Notes: generated from the sequence alone by a model not told the origin. A stretch of DNA of 31,346 nt from Macrocybe gigantea (GCA_011319805.1 SJRY01000021.1:1-31346); one strand, 5' to 3'. Counted from the first letter of the stretch, positions 18,628 through 30,630 are shown. Made by a program: numbers and translations.

Positions 18628-20914
18628 TCATTTAAAGACAACCGAGGAGATATGTGCCAAATCGTGGTGATGAAGACGCCCTTCCGATAGGAACAAGGCA
18701 GATGAAAGGAGATACGTACCGTATAGGGAGACCATGGAGCCCTTACCGGACGGAGCTACCTTGGCTTCCTTCACTGAATCCTTTAGGTCGGCGATGAAGG
18801 TATCCACGAGCTCCAATGTTAGGCGCTACATGATGAAACCGATAGAGGTTGTTGAACATCAGGTTTCTCGGACACTTCCTAGACTCACTGTGCAGGCGAT
18901 GTGTACTGCAGCTGGGCCGGATATGGCGTTGAGATGCCACCCGCGTTTCGCCATCGCGTCGCCAACTTCAAGCGCGTTGACCTTTGGATGCTTGGAAGCG
19001 AATGCTACGACAGACGCGGGAGGTGACCCGAGGACGTAGAGTTCCGGTATCGACGTGCTGATGGCGTTGGCGATTGTCCTTGCGCATGTTACGATATCCC
19101 TGCATGCTTTGGTGTAGCCCCTGATGTGGCGTGAGCGTGGATCTTCAAACGCTGCTATAGGTGACATACTCATCTCCTAAATAGTTCATGACGGCCCATG
19201 TTGCAGCAATCAAAGCTCCTGGCCTGCGAAATGTATTCGTCAATTCATGGGCCCGGAACAGCTGCAGCTGCAGTTTCGTTATCACCTTGAACCGGACAGA
19301 GATGGGCTACCGTAAACACCACCTAGGAAAAAAAAATTAATCCGAGGTTCGAGCACAACTTTAAGCATGCGCACGTACCTGTCCATGTAGGATTAATATA
19401 ATACTGATGGCGCCGAAGCTCCGCGTCCTTGTACATGACGACAGACGTGCCCTGGCTCTACGATCAACACCTGGCACGATATGTTTGAGACAACTTGCCG
19501 ACCTTGGGGGCAAATCCATACTGGAGAGAAGCCATTCCGGTTTAGAACATTCGGAATACAAGATGGCATTGCCGCTCACTTTGTGCGTATCACAGCTTAT
19601 GCTTGTAACGCCCGGAACCCTAAAATCGAAAGGTGCGACTTTGTATTTGCCATTCTCACCACCAGAAAGCCCGGCTTTCTCGAGATACGGCATGATGAAA
19701 CTCCCAAGGCAGCAATCGACGTGAAGTCCGACTTGATATGCCAGAGCTAGACGTCCCAGGGCTTCAATATCGTCCTGATTTCCGTCGGGGAAATTGATAG
19801 CAGATCCGACAATCTTCAACGAGGTCCGTTTAAAACCGTAAATAGGAGGAGGACGAGCTAGAACACACCATGATGGTATTCGAGTTTCTGCAAGAATATA
19901 GGTCAGCTTCTGTACAGTAACATATGATGTTTCCGCAGACATTGCGCGTTTTACATGTCTAACATCGACTTTCCGAGTGTATGTATCAACAGGTATAGTG
20001 TGCACCTTGACTTTAAGGTACGCTGCGCCTTTGTCAAAGGCTGCGTGCGCGGTGGCTGGAATAACCCTGCAAAAATAACGTAGAAAGAGAAGCGATGGCC
20101 TATATGGGTTAAACTTACATTTCGGGTTCCGTGACGCCTTTGACATCTCGTGCCCAGTCCCGGTACGTCTTTATGGCCATCACGATTGATTCTGTACCGC
20201 CCGAAGTCATAGTTCCTGCGCCATCCGGGTTGTGGTATAGCCTAAGGCACATTGCCACAATTTCAGCCTCCATCTTCCGGATGGCAGGGAAGACATCTGG
20301 ATGCAAAGGATTCGAGACGCAATACCGCTGGTATGCCGCAACAATGATTTTCTCGAGCTCCTCGCCACCGTCTACAGATATGTCAAGCTAAAAAATAAAT
20401 AAATAGACTCGATGACTTTACGTACGGTAAACGGCACCAGATAGTTTGCCCTGCCTCCAATTAGTCGGGCCCATTTCGTTATCCATCTTGTTCATCTCAT
20501 CGAGAATCCATTCCAAGGTTTTGCCATGCTCTGGAAGCGACAGATGTCGCACGACGTCCGGGCCTTTCGGGACAAGCTTGTTCTCAATGTCAAGCTTCGC
20601 TTGATTCATCTGAGTCTCCACTTTTTGCCTAGTGGCAGGCATGCGCAACAAAAGCAAGATGACGTGCTGTGAGATTTCAGTAGATCAGCAGTCCGGAATG
20701 TAAGTACGACATCTTATGAACAGACTTTGACAACCCAGTTATATATTTCCTTGACCGTCGCAACGATTCCGCGAGCGCGAAGATGGCGCTGGACCTTGAG
20801 TACGCGGGTGATGACTACACAGAGAAACAGTAGCGTCTTTGCATTGTCAAAGTTGAGCTTGGCCAGAATAGGACCGGCGGCCAGCGCTGTAGCTTTGGCC
20901 CGGATGGTTGCCAT
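18628..20914 (-). CDS. DPL1: Sphingosine-1-phosphate lyase (PLP-dependent)
   Basis: It cleaves long-chain base phosphates to a fatty aldehyde and phosphoethanolamine, the exit step of sphingolipid metabolism, in the ER membrane. The N-terminus has one membrane segment (TLLFLCVVITRVL). The PLP-fold blocks follow: SGAVYHGGEELE, YCVSNPLHPDVFP, AGTMTSGGTESIVMA, IPATAHAAFDKGA, VGSAINFPDGNQDDI, VGLHVDCCLGSF and SCDTHK|YGFAPK|GTSVV, where the Lys of DTHK binds PLP, then INPTWTGGVYGSPSLSGSR and PGALIAATWA. At least 11 introns all join in frame; the YGFAPK exon is only 18 nt (19503-19520). A last 39-nt stretch (gtacgt...cggaag) before the terminal RLHHHDLAHISSVVFK reads through in frame, so that junction is uncertain. 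I start at 20914 (MATIRAKA); an upstream in-frame Met at 20956 is possible. The gene looks intact and is divergent to the prefoldin gene. Confidence 0.92.
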
Positions 20915-21001
20915 TGCTCCACAAAACGTGTTCGAGAGCTGAAGTAGCGGAAGCACTTTTCAAGGGTGGCTCAAAAAAGTGTTGTGCAGTGATTTTTTTT
21001 T

Positions 21002-21056
21002 CACGTGAAACAAGCCGTCATCATGCCGGTCCCTCGGCCCGCTTCCCCGCCACGTG
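21002..21056. promoter_or_regulatory. Two CACGTG boxes in the S1P lyase/prefoldin divergent promoter
   Basis: CACGTG occurs at 21002-21007 and 21051-21056 within the 292-bp gap between the two divergent start codons. CACGTG is the core site of fungal bHLH factors (Cbf1/Pho4 type). The pair could serve both genes. Binding is inferred only. Confidence 0.4.
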
Positions 21057-21206
21057 CCTTGGCAGTAACAGCCTTGTGACTACTTCCTATTTTGGGGTAG
21101 GACTGTGTGGTCTTCAAATTCAAGCCATCTTGCCTACGATGAGCAGCGGCATGCGCATGGTAACTGGTGTTCTCTAAATGTCATTGGAACGTTTTAAAAA
21201 AGTACA

Positions 21207-21769
21207 ATGTCGCAGCTAGAGCGTGAAGAGGAGGATGACGCTGCAGAGGTCACTTGGGGTTCGTATTGAATCTCCTCCGCGTCCAGATTTAAATTGACAT
21301 CGCCCGGATATTCAGAGGATCAACGAAAGATCAATACTTTCTCGAAGCTGAACACGCGAATGCGTAGTTTTGAGGAAAAGCTCGAGGAACTCAAAGTGCG
21401 TAGATTGGCTTTATGCTGTATTGATCTAATCTGACTCTTTTATTGATGATGCAGCGTGAAAAAGAGGCGTTGGATGACCTTTCCACGGAGCTGGAACTCG
21501 CGGATGAAGACGAGCCTGTCCTGTGTGGCCTGTTGCTTTCATAGCTCAGTTATGCCCCTGACCTATCTCTGCCCAGTTACAAGATCGGCGAAACGTTCCT
21601 TCACTTGCCACTTTCACAGGCTCTGAAACGCCTCGAAAGCGATCAATTGAACCTAGAGCAACGTATCTCAGGGTTAACTACATCCTCCGAAGAGTGTGCG
21701 GCGCAAATGAAGGCGCTCAAAGTGGCACTCTACGCCAAGTTTGGCCGGGCGATTAACTTGGACGATTAA
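21207..21769 (+). CDS. PFD4: Prefoldin subunit 4
   Basis: This is a beta-type subunit of the hexameric prefoldin chaperone, which hands unfolded actin and tubulin to the CCT chaperonin in the cytosol. Four exons give about 130 aa, the normal size. The start MSQLEREEEDDAAEVTW leads into EDQRKINTFSKLNTRM, the family's N-terminal helix. Two coiled-coil helices flank the hairpin with the signature YKIGETFLHLPLSQA. The C-terminus ALYAKFGRAINLDD is also typical of subunit 4. Splice joins: TGGG|gttcgt...ttcag|AGGAT, AAA|gtgcgt...tgcag|CGT and CT|gtgtgg...cccag|TTAC. The gene shares a 292-bp promoter with the S1P lyase gene. It looks intact. Confidence 0.93.
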
Positions 21770-21949
21770 TCGGCATTCATCCTACATTCTGCACACTGTG
21801 CCTGCCTTCGTGCAACATGCAACGACTTCTTGCCGTAGGACAATTCTGAGCGATGCAGCAGTCATCCACACACCTCGACTAGATCCCAAAGATGGGTACA
21901 ATTACAACATCGATGATACAGCGTAGTTTTGAATGCCAAGAATACATAG

Positions 21950-24900
21950 CTACAGACCTCCTTCGTCTCCATCAACCATGTCCAATAAATTGACATCTGG
22001 TTGTTTGTCTCTTTCGGAAACAAATTCCAGCAGACTTTCAAACACGTCATTCCTTTGGCGGAACCTTGCTCCGGCCAATTTGCTCCCCCCGGTCTCGCGC
22101 TCTGTTGGATCCTCTGTGTCTCTTAGCACAGAAGCATTGACGGAACGCAGCGAGCGTGAATCTCCGATGCCCAGCTCGTCCAGCTCGTCTGTCCATTTAT
22201 CCTCGAGACTGTCTGAGCGTGACCGTTTCCGAGGTGGCTTCTCGGGATGCTCATCAGGCGTTCCGTTGCCTGCAGACAGCGACGACGTGGGACCTAAGAG
22301 AAACGAAAGAAGGGAACGGAAAGTTTCTGCCTCTGCCGGATCACTGTGATTCACGACACTGGAAACTTCGGTCTGGAGGAAATTCAGCGCTTTGACAGGA
22401 GTGGTGTCTTCGCACATTTCACGGAATCTGATCACCACCTTTTAGCTCGCGACATCTGCAGTAATTGCACAGGAAGCTTACTGCTGTTGCCGTATGTGGT
22501 ACTTTGCACGTCGAATTACTTCCTCTGAGCCGGGCCTATGCATGTTATATTTCGACCAGCTTCACGAACTTGAGGAGGGAATGGTACTTACCGTGCGAGG
22601 TTCATTCTCCAAAAGTCGTCTAATCTCTTTTCCTTGATGCCTTCGTCCTTCTTATTGCTATCAGTTTGACCGTCAGAACGACTTCTCTCTATCCTGCCAG
22701 ATATTCCCGCGTTTCCGCCGTGCAGAAAAAAGGATTTAGTCTTGGGATTGTAGACGACCTGATGTGCGTATCTTGACGCCGGCACGTCTGGCTGCGCTGC
22801 TTCACTGTCGTCATTTGATTGAGGAAGTATTCGGGTCCATGTACCGGGATGTGATTCGTAGCGGTAAACCCAATTCGGTGATTCTGATGATAGTGTTGTG
22901 GGCGAGCCAACTTGGGGTCCTCGCGTGAGTCCGCAGAAACTGCGAAGAGAGATCAAGATCATCCATGAATTACGCCGCTGAACGACGTACACATATACCT
23001 CCTTTAATTCCGGATCAATGACTGCCCGTTGTGTAAAACAAGCATCGGGCCCACCGGCCGTCGTAAAATTTGAAAATAATTCTGTTGCGGTGCTTGTGGT
23101 GAGGTCAAAGGCATACATGTCGGACAAATACTTGTCATCACGCTGCCCTGCAAATATGAACAAAGTACTGGTCGTGGGCTCAAGCACCATTGAATGACCT
23201 GAGAAGGTAGATGGTTACAATTGGCATCTTTTGAATAAGACAAATTGTTGGTCTTACCGAATCGCGAAGGTATGATGACTTGTAAAGTGTTCGAAGTATC
23301 AGGATGTCTGATCAAATAACGGATCAATGGATGCTACGGTGGAAAAAGATAGAAAACACGTACTGCAAGAGCTTCCACTTGCTAAGCCTGATATTATAAC
23401 TGTACAAGCCCGAATACTTGACAGTGTCCCAATCGCCATCAACAACTCTGCCACCAAAAACGTATAGGATTTGTGCGTCGGAGTCGATGGCCATTTGGTG
23501 GTCAAAAACTAACGGTGGGCCGCCTGACGACTGAACAAAGTTTTAAATTCCCCTAGGACAGTATCACTGTAAAAAGAACCTACTGCAGTGTCGAACGACA
23601 AAAAGTCCCATTTGCCGGCATCGAGTCCTCGAGTGTGGTAACGATAAAATTCAGAACAGAAAGCCCTAGTAGAAGAGCCATTCCCTGGATTTGTCTCGGA
23701 CGGCCTTGAAGCCTCATCACCCGGTTTTATGGCATCTGAATCGCTGAGCCGGCCCAGCAGATAAATGCTACCCGTCTTCGTGTCAAAAACCATCTTGTGG
23801 CAGGATCGAGCGCCAGGCGCATTTTGTTCTGTGGATGTACTGTGGCTGAGAACCCTCCATCTATCTTCTTTGATGTCATACGCCCAGAAATCGTCGAGGC
23901 TCTTCTGCCCATCCCAACCTCCGAAGAGATAAATTACATCGTTGGTCGGATCTATGCACATAGCGTGGCCACCTCGAGGAGACGGAACGTCGCCGTCTGC
24001 GTCCGTACCGCGGAGTCGTTTCCAAACCGCTTGGGGTCGACAAGCGTGGAGATAAGAGTCAAAGAGGCCCGCTTTCGATATCATACAGACCAGATGCTCC
24101 GCTCTAGGCCAATCGCCGTGCAGAACTATGCTTTGATGAAGTTGCGTTACCAACGGGTGTTCTAGTAGCAAGCCAGACCGCGATATGATGTTCTCGAAAG
24201 GCGTAAGCAGACGCCGTTGACGTAGATGCTTTAGGATATGACGAATAACGGCTGCTTCGCGATACTGAGAAAGGCCTGAGACAATATCATACTCCCAAAG
24301 CCGGAGAAGTGCGCACCTCATCATATGCTGTCCGAACTCGGTCTACACACTTTTCATCGATTATTCCAGTCATCGATATATGCCATATAGATGTATGGAA
24401 GCTCTGGCCATGGGCACTTGCGACAATGAGCGAAGCCAAATGCTGAGACGAGCTGCTTACGAGAGGGGAACGATTTTGACATAACGGGTAGGGAAGCATA
24501 TCCCAGCCTCATTGACGTGCTTAATTTGGAATGATTCCGGGACAGAGTCATTCTTAAGGCCGGAATGCAATACTTCGCACATGTGTTCTGCATTCATTCC
24601 GACGTAAACTTGGAACTCCTTCACGTTACACGGATGGGCTGTAGGATTTTTTTTCTTGAGCAAGCTGTGACCGATGCTTCGCAGAATACTCACGTTTGTG
24701 GTACTATATAGATATCTGTCAAGCGATCCATTGGACCGAAAAGGGAAACAGAACATCATACCTTTCCAAAGGTTATAGTTTCTGTTCCAAACCAGCTGTG
24801 AACAGACACCAGGAGTCGCGTAAAGGAAGCATACTTAGTACGGCCAAAGATTCCAGCTTCAGCAAAACCCATTGCTTCTCATAGCCCTGATGAGCACCGC

Positions 24901-25039
24901 TCCATCGACTTGATTGATCAAGTGGGTTATCCACAATTATGTTTTCCGCGACGTATCTCCCGCTGTGTGCCGAACATTGAGCGATTGTATAACGCAAAGG
25001 GACTGAGGCTTGCGCGGACGCAACAGGAGCTGTAGACAT
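21950..25039 (-). CDS. MKLN1: Muskelin (discoidin-LisH/CTLH-kelch protein)
   Basis: Muskelin is a subunit of the CTLH/GID ubiquitin ligase in animals and many fungi. The order matches: the N-terminal discoidin-like domain (RYTIAQCSAHSGRYVAENII, NPLDQSSRWSG, HPCNVKEFQVYVGMN, LHSGLKNDSVPESFQIKH, RYVKIVPLS, SFHTSIWHISMTGI), a helical LisH/CTLH region (REAAVIRHILKHLRQ, LEHPLVTQLHQSIVLHGDW), kelch repeats (RGGHAMCIDPTNDVIYLFGG, DDFWAYDIKEDRW, ARSCHKMVFD, LFIFAGQRDDKYLSDMYAFD, FTQRAVIDPELKEVYV, ASRYAHQVVYN, RLDDFWRMNL) and the C-terminal block ALNFLQTEVSSVVNHSDPAE. A 10-nt exon at 24694-24703 is needed to join FGK to the HPCN block. The region between the last kelch and the C-terminal block carries a basic KPPRKRSR patch. 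The start at 25039 gives MSTAPVASAQ. The gene appears complete. Confidence 0.93.
24694..24703 (-). other. 10-nt microexon of muskelin
   Basis: On the minus strand TACCACAAAC is bounded by an acceptor (atatag) and a perfect donor (gtgagt). With it the product reads FGK-YHK-PHPCNVKEF, which matches the muskelin discoidin domain in length and sequence; without it neither frame nor length fits. Confidence 0.75.
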
Positions 25040-25753
25040 GGGAAGAGCGGAATCAGATGGTCTTGCCGAGCACTTGAATAAAACGAAGAATCAACGCTAT
25101 CCCTCTCGATGGAAGCCTCGGTTCATGGGAAATTGACCGCGGCTTGGGCGCGTGTCCAGGTTAGTCGTGCACGTGACATTCCAAGAACTTGTCCCAGTTC
25201 TGTTGTCCTCGATTCAGAGTTGCACATGGCCTTGTTCATACATCGCATCAGCTGGTACCCAATGCACCTTCTCTCCTGTGAACACTTGTGCAATCAGCGT
25301 CTCTTGTCTCGCTTGATTGCCACGGCACCTGTATATCTTCTCATCGCTCGCCGGACGAAGCTGAACTATGCTGCGGCGCGGCCTCGCATCTTCGCCATGA
25401 GAAATACGTGACATTGCGGCGAAATAGTCTCCGCATTTGTGCGTTGATATTCCGGTTATCCATCCGCGCGCCCCTCTTGTTGCCGAGTCCTGGCATGGCA
25501 TGGACGCCGCACGTCGGCTACCCATGGACAGATTTTGTTATCTTTAACCAGCCCAAATGGCGCCTGTTCCAAAGGTTAAATAATGGATTCTGGAAGCGCA
25601 ATTCCCAGAGAATGTGGACGTACGCCTATCAAGAACCGTCTGTCAAGCAGATTTTCGCCATTATGCTCTCATGTATCGCATGCTACAATCCCGCGCTTCT
25701 GGGAGGATTAAAAGCTCTTATCTGGTTACTCATGAGCCTGGGAAGTAACCGAC
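25040..25753. other. Divergent promoter region, muskelin and subtilase
   Basis: The starts of the two genes are 714 nt apart. A frame of 192 codons (25288-25866, +) runs through here into the subtilase signal-peptide exon in another frame; its segment MAWTPHVGYPW... to KALIWLLMS has no known motif and I do not call it. One CACGTG is at 25170-25175. Confidence 0.45.
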
Positions 25754-28700
25754 ATGAAGTCTCCCGCATGGGCTCTCTTGACCTACTTGCTTTGTGCAAG
25801 ACCAGCACTGGGAGCCATCCCGCTCTCAAGCATCAAGAAGGAAACCAACCTCCCGACAGTGCCTAACAAGTTCATAGTCGAAGTGGATGACCTTTCTGCC
25901 CTTCCTGACAAACGCTTCCTAGAAGTTTCTGTATGTTCTCCTAAACGTTCAGCTTGATCTTTCGTGTAAAAGGATTGACTTCCGCAGCCTCTCGATTTCC
26001 TCTACCATTCACTGCAAAAGCGTGCTGTAGGATTTGAAGTGAACAAAGAATACAACTCCAAAGGACTGTTTGTGGGCGCGGCCTTGACGCTCGTGGTATG
26101 TCGTTCAGATTTCGTCGACGCCCGACTTTAGCTATCCTGGATATAGGATGGAAAGGTATGTTACGTCTGCGACGGGTTACATCAACTTCGAGACCTGGGT
26201 TGCAGGATATTGTAACCCTTCAAAACACCCCTGGAGTGAAGGCAATTCGGCCAGTGCGAAAGTTTTCTCGTCCATCGTCCGCACATTCAGTCTTTAGTGC
26301 CAGTAAAATTCTTATACGCCATCTCTAGACCGGTCAAAACGCACGTCGTCACAGATGCAAATGATCCAGCAATCCCGCCTGACATTGAATCAACTCATAT
26401 CTTAACTGTAATTTATTATCGTGCGAGTTTGATTCAGCCATCTGACTTTCCAAAGGGTGTCGATAAACTCCATGCTGAGGGTATCACAGGCAAGGGTGTA
26501 AAGATTGGCATGTAAGTGCGTCTGTTCGGTTTTTGTGTTGCTACTGACGATAAGGTAAATATCAGCATCGACACAGGTAAATTTTCAGCAAGCCAGTTGG
26601 GACGTAAAGGAATAAACTACGTTTCCATTCTAAAGGCGTCGACTATACTCATCCCGCCTTGGGAGGGGGATTTGGCCCCGGCCACAAGATTGTCGGAGGA
26701 TTCGATTTGGTCGGAGACAATTATGACGGTAGCTGTTTATGATATCTTTTAATGTGCGGTCCATTAAAGGAGCATATATAGGCACAAACGATCCAGTTCC
26801 CGACGACGACCCATTAGACCAATGTGTTGGTAAGCAATTTTCCTACAAATCCATTGCAAGAGCACTAATTAGATCCGCAGGTCATGGGACTCATGTCTCT
26901 GTAGGCAATCAAGACTTATCCCTGAATACAGACGAATGACACGCCGATGCATAAGGGAATCATTGGTGCTGATCCGGACAAAAACCCATTCAACATTAGC
27001 GGTGTTGCATATGATGCCTCCCTATCCATGTACAGGGTCTTCGGTTGCGTAGGATTTGTGACAGACGATGGTCTGTTTCAATCCCATCTCTCTGGATTGT
27101 CCATCGCCTTATCTCCGCATGACTAGTTTTGGTTGACGCTCTGCTCCTCGGCGTGAAAGATGGACAGGACATACTTACCTTATCCCTCGGAGGAGCTGAC
27201 GGATGGACGGAGTCATCCAGCGCGGTTGTTGCAAGTCGAATTGCTGCATCTGGCAAGGTTATCACTATCGCAGCTGGCAACGATGTAAGACATGTCCTAG
27301 TCTTTCCATAGCCAATTCATTCACTTTAATTCCTAGGGCGCATCTGGATCGTGGTATAGCTCCAGCCCCGGCAACGGTATCGATGTTATATCCGTGGCTA
27401 GCCTCGATAAGCAAGTCTATCTTTACTGGCGGTGCATATGAAGGCCCCACTAATCGTGTCTCCTCAGTACTGTCATACCATTGCAGAATGCCACCGTTGG
27501 GGGTGTAGCTCATGACCCCATCACCTATTTCAGTACATTCCCATTACCCGTCAATCAGACGCTTCCTATTTTCGCCACTTCCAATGACACGGCCGTTGTT
27601 GACGATGCATGCAACCCATTACCCGCGTCCATTCCTGATTTGTCAGGTTTTGTTGTCATAATTCGTAGGGGGACGTGCACCTTTGTAAAGCACCATAACC
27701 CTTACTGTCGATTCATGCGTTGATGGACTTCGGATAGGTCCAGAAACTCACGAATGTCGCCGCAAAAGGTGGCAAGGTGGCTTTGATATACGAGTAAGTC
27801 CCCGTCCCCGCGCTGCTCTGCGGACAGTTTCCTAACAGCACATTGCAGCAACGGCAGCGGCTTCGGCCCTATTTCCGTCGGCGACTTTACAGCTACTTTA
27901 ATTCAAGCTGCCGATGGCGAATTCGTGAGTTAATGAGATGACCCGGTTTGTCTCACGTAAATGACCGATAGTCCATTCGCAGCTTGTGCAACAATTCGCG
28001 GCTGGCGTGCCAGTGACTCTGACATTCCCCCAAAGTGGCGGTTCAACACAGTTCCCCGATCCTGCTGGAGGCCTGATTTCCAGTTTCAGTAGGTGAGAAC
28101 AGGATGTTTGCTTATTTTTTTTTTGCCAACTCTCATTTGCGCTATTCCAGTTACGGGCCCTCCAACGACTTTTTCTTCAAGCCTGCTGTTGCTGCTCCTG
28201 GAGGCAACATCTTGTCAACCTTGCCATTCAATTCATATGGTGTAGAATCCGGCACATCTATGGCAACCCCGTTCGTAGCAGGGTGCGCAGCTCTTCTCTT
28301 CTCCGTGAAAGGGACCGGTATTGCCGTCGGCAGGGGTGCTCGTACGCTTTTCGAAACGACAGCACAAGTCGTACCTTCTACTCATACGGATGGCGACCCT
28401 CTACAAACTGTTACGCAACAAGGAGCTGGTCTGATCAATGCTTTCAATGCAATCCACGCTGGCACCATCGTTTCCCCTGGCGAGCTCATTCTCAATGACA
28501 CAGCACACTTCAAAGGATCGTAAGCCAGTCATGTAACCCATGATTGAGCATCAGAGCTGATGAGAGGCGCCCATCCTTGCTTATAGGCAGTCCATCACCA
28601 TCAGTAATACTGGAACTACCGCCAAAACGTACACGTTGAGGCACGTCCCGGCTGGCACCGCTGTCACGGTGACGCCTGTAAGATAGGGAGGCAGGGTTGC

Positions 28701-29603
28701 ATAATTCTCAAGCTGATTTCATTCCTTGAAAGGGCACTATCTTCGTCTCTGAGGGTCCCGTTCCTCTGACTACCACCTCACTTTCGGTATCGTTGAGTTC
28801 TACTATTGTTACTCTTCGCCCAGGACAGACGCAAACCGTTTCTGTGCGCTTCACCCTTCCGCGAGGTGACGCCTCCACCTTCCCTGTATACTCTGGTTTC
28901 GTTCAGATCACCAGCGGTTCGGAGCAATATCACGTTTCATACATCGGATTAGGAGCAGCTTTGAAGGATAAGCAAATTCTTGACAACACTGATGTCTTCT
29001 TTGGTATACCGCTGCCAACAGTGATCAATGGCGTCGGAGACATACAAGAAGGTCCCACAAACTACACCTTCGTGGGAGGCGATTTCCCCACCGTCATAGT
29101 CAGGTATGCCACTTATGATATTCTTCTGCATGTAGGCCTTCACAGCCTCTGTCACATTTATGCAGATTGACATTCGGCACACCGGTTTTGCGTCTCGACC
29201 TCGTGAGCGCTGACTTCAAGTTGCAGGCAGCATTGCAAAGCAGAGCAACAAATTCGCACCCACTCCTCACTTTCCCTTCCAAGCACCAGGCTGGCTCGTT
29301 TTCACAAGTGGAGACCATAGGTCCTATTTTGGAAGCTGATTTCATCTCCAGGAATAACGACGTACGTCCTTTCTGATCTAGGCAAGTACCAACGTAGACG
29401 GAATTTGACAACTTATGTAGGACCCCAACGACAATGGATTTTATGCTATTGGCCTCGTAACGCCGACGTTTGCCAATGGCACTCAAATTCGCAATGGATC
29501 GTACAGGCTCCTTACCCGTGTCCTGAGAGTCACAGGCGACCCGAATCGCGAAGAGGATTATGAAGCCTTCGTCAGCCCCATCATCGGCATCATCGCCGCA
29601 TGA
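25754..29603 (+). CDS. Secreted S8 subtilisin-like serine protease with PA-type insert
   Basis: This is a secreted endoprotease of the large fungal subtilase group related to bacterial Vpr-type minor extracellular proteases. About 21 introns give nearly 900 aa. Order: signal peptide (MKSPAWALLTYLLCARPALG), an inhibitor I9-like propeptide (NKFIVEVDDLSALPD...TPGVKAIRPV), then the catalytic domain with Asp in GVKIGIIDTGVDYTHP, His in GHGTHVSG, the oxyanion Asn in IAAGND and Ser in SGTSMATPFVAG. Between Asn and Ser is a PA-like insert (GFVVIIRRGTCTFVQKLTNVAAKGGKVALIYDNG). After the domain follow Fn3-like beta-rich regions (SQSITISNTGTTAKTYTL, LRPGQTQTVSVRF). A 9-nt exon (26147-26155) is inferred in the propeptide. 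The donor after KAIRPVRK (gttttc) is weak. All catalytic residues and frames are kept, so the enzyme should be active. The stop is at 29601-29603. Confidence 0.92.
26147..26155 (+). other. 9-nt microexon of the subtilase
   Basis: GATGGAAAG sits between acceptor atatag and donor gtatgt. Including it gives GAALTLV-DGK-DIVTLQNTPGVKAI, the normal spacing of the propeptide. It is phase 0 on both sides, so skipping would only delete three residues. Confidence 0.6.
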
Positions 29604-29756
29604 TTTCTCCATTCTCCTTGCTATACGTTCTTTATTTTGTATGTAAGGCTGCTTGGAAAGACAGTGCACCATGTCACATGTGCGTGGCATTCTGAATCTA
29701 CCCCGTAATGTGGATAAAGAGATCCTGGCAAGTATCTACATTTATCTAACCATTGT

Positions 29757-30630
29757 CTAATAAGAATAAGCGTTGTAAAACTCAGACATATTAGGCAATG
29801 ACACGACCGAACCAATAATCCCGTTGAAGACGAATTTCCTGAAGGCTTCTTAACAACGCCGCATGGCACGTCGATCAGCAAATGGTCTCATGTTCTCAGT
29901 GAACCGACGATTGGGCTATGGAAGGGCGTGAATATGACCTCTGACAACGGTGGGAGCTCGAGGATATTCATCACATGCAGCACATTGAGAAACTTCTTTA
30001 TAACTGGCATCCAAAGAAGCTAAGGGTTGTCTCAATCATGATGACACCCGGAAAGATCTCCAGTCCGAGATTAATATAGCTAAAGGAATGTTGGCAACTA
30101 AAGACCTGCCTTCGCCTATTATTCTCTTGGAAAGCAGCAATGGCTTCGACGATGAGCTGAGTATGTGGGTCTGCACCGCTGCCAAGCATTCGATCCTCTT
30201 CCGCAAGCAGAATTACATCGCTGGCGCTCCGATCGACGATACACATGTCAGGCTTGGCGTACTCATACTCGCCGCAAGCCAGGAACCATAACTCTTTGCG
30301 GATGCGGATACCACGATCCCGTTGGAAGAGATGGGAGAAGAGCCATAGCACAAACACGGACTGCTGACTCTTCGGACTCGGTGGGCAACATAGAAAAATC
30401 AAGCCGAGTGAAGAGGAAGTGAAAGTTCGCGTCGGCTGCGTCTTTAGTTGTGAAGGCAGTGAGAAACGCCCGGGGACGGGAAGAAGAAGGAAGCGGTGTT
30501 CCGTCGAAGAATGTTTGAATGTCCGGAATATGACCTCAACGTTGTATGCCTGCAGCTCCTTCGGTTTGGGTGAGTGGATGAGATCAGGCATGGTAGTTGC
30601 GGTCGTTGAGGCAACGGGAGTTTTCACTGA
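29757..30630 (-). pseudogene. Decayed copy of an uncharacterised basidiomycete protein family
   Basis: Reading the minus strand, conserved blocks of a family common in mushroom genomes appear in order but in changing frames: DIQTFFDGTPLP and DANFHFLFTRLDFSMLPTE in one frame, then RGIRIRKELWFLACGEYEYA, KPDMCIVDR, VILLAEEDR, QLIVEAIAAFQENNRRR and LGLEIFPGVIMIETT in a second, MPVIKK in a third, and CDEYPRAPTVVRGHI, ENMRPFADRR and EAFRKFVFNG in another. Switches occur near 30345, 30010 and 29995. In-frame stops lie after HALP and before EAFRKF. With at least three frame breaks and two stops this is real decay. The pattern PD-x-CIVD followed by LLAEEDR resembles a PD-(D/E)xK nuclease core, with the final Lys replaced by Arg here; this is inference. 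The 5' end is unclear and may reach about 30860 or beyond. Confidence 0.65.

Noticed and set aside
19361..19620. S1P lyase seemed broken after DTHK when read as one open frame
   Set aside because: Two introns around the 18-nt YGFAPK exon restore the full family sequence, so the gene is intact here.
25288..25866. Plus-strand frame of 192 codons overlapping the subtilase start
   Set aside because: It runs out of phase through the subtilase signal-peptide exon and shows no motif of its own.
27408..27485. Possible GC-AG intron after SLDK in the subtilase
   Set aside because: A GT donor three codon positions further (CAA|gtctat) gives the correct phase, so a GC donor is not needed.
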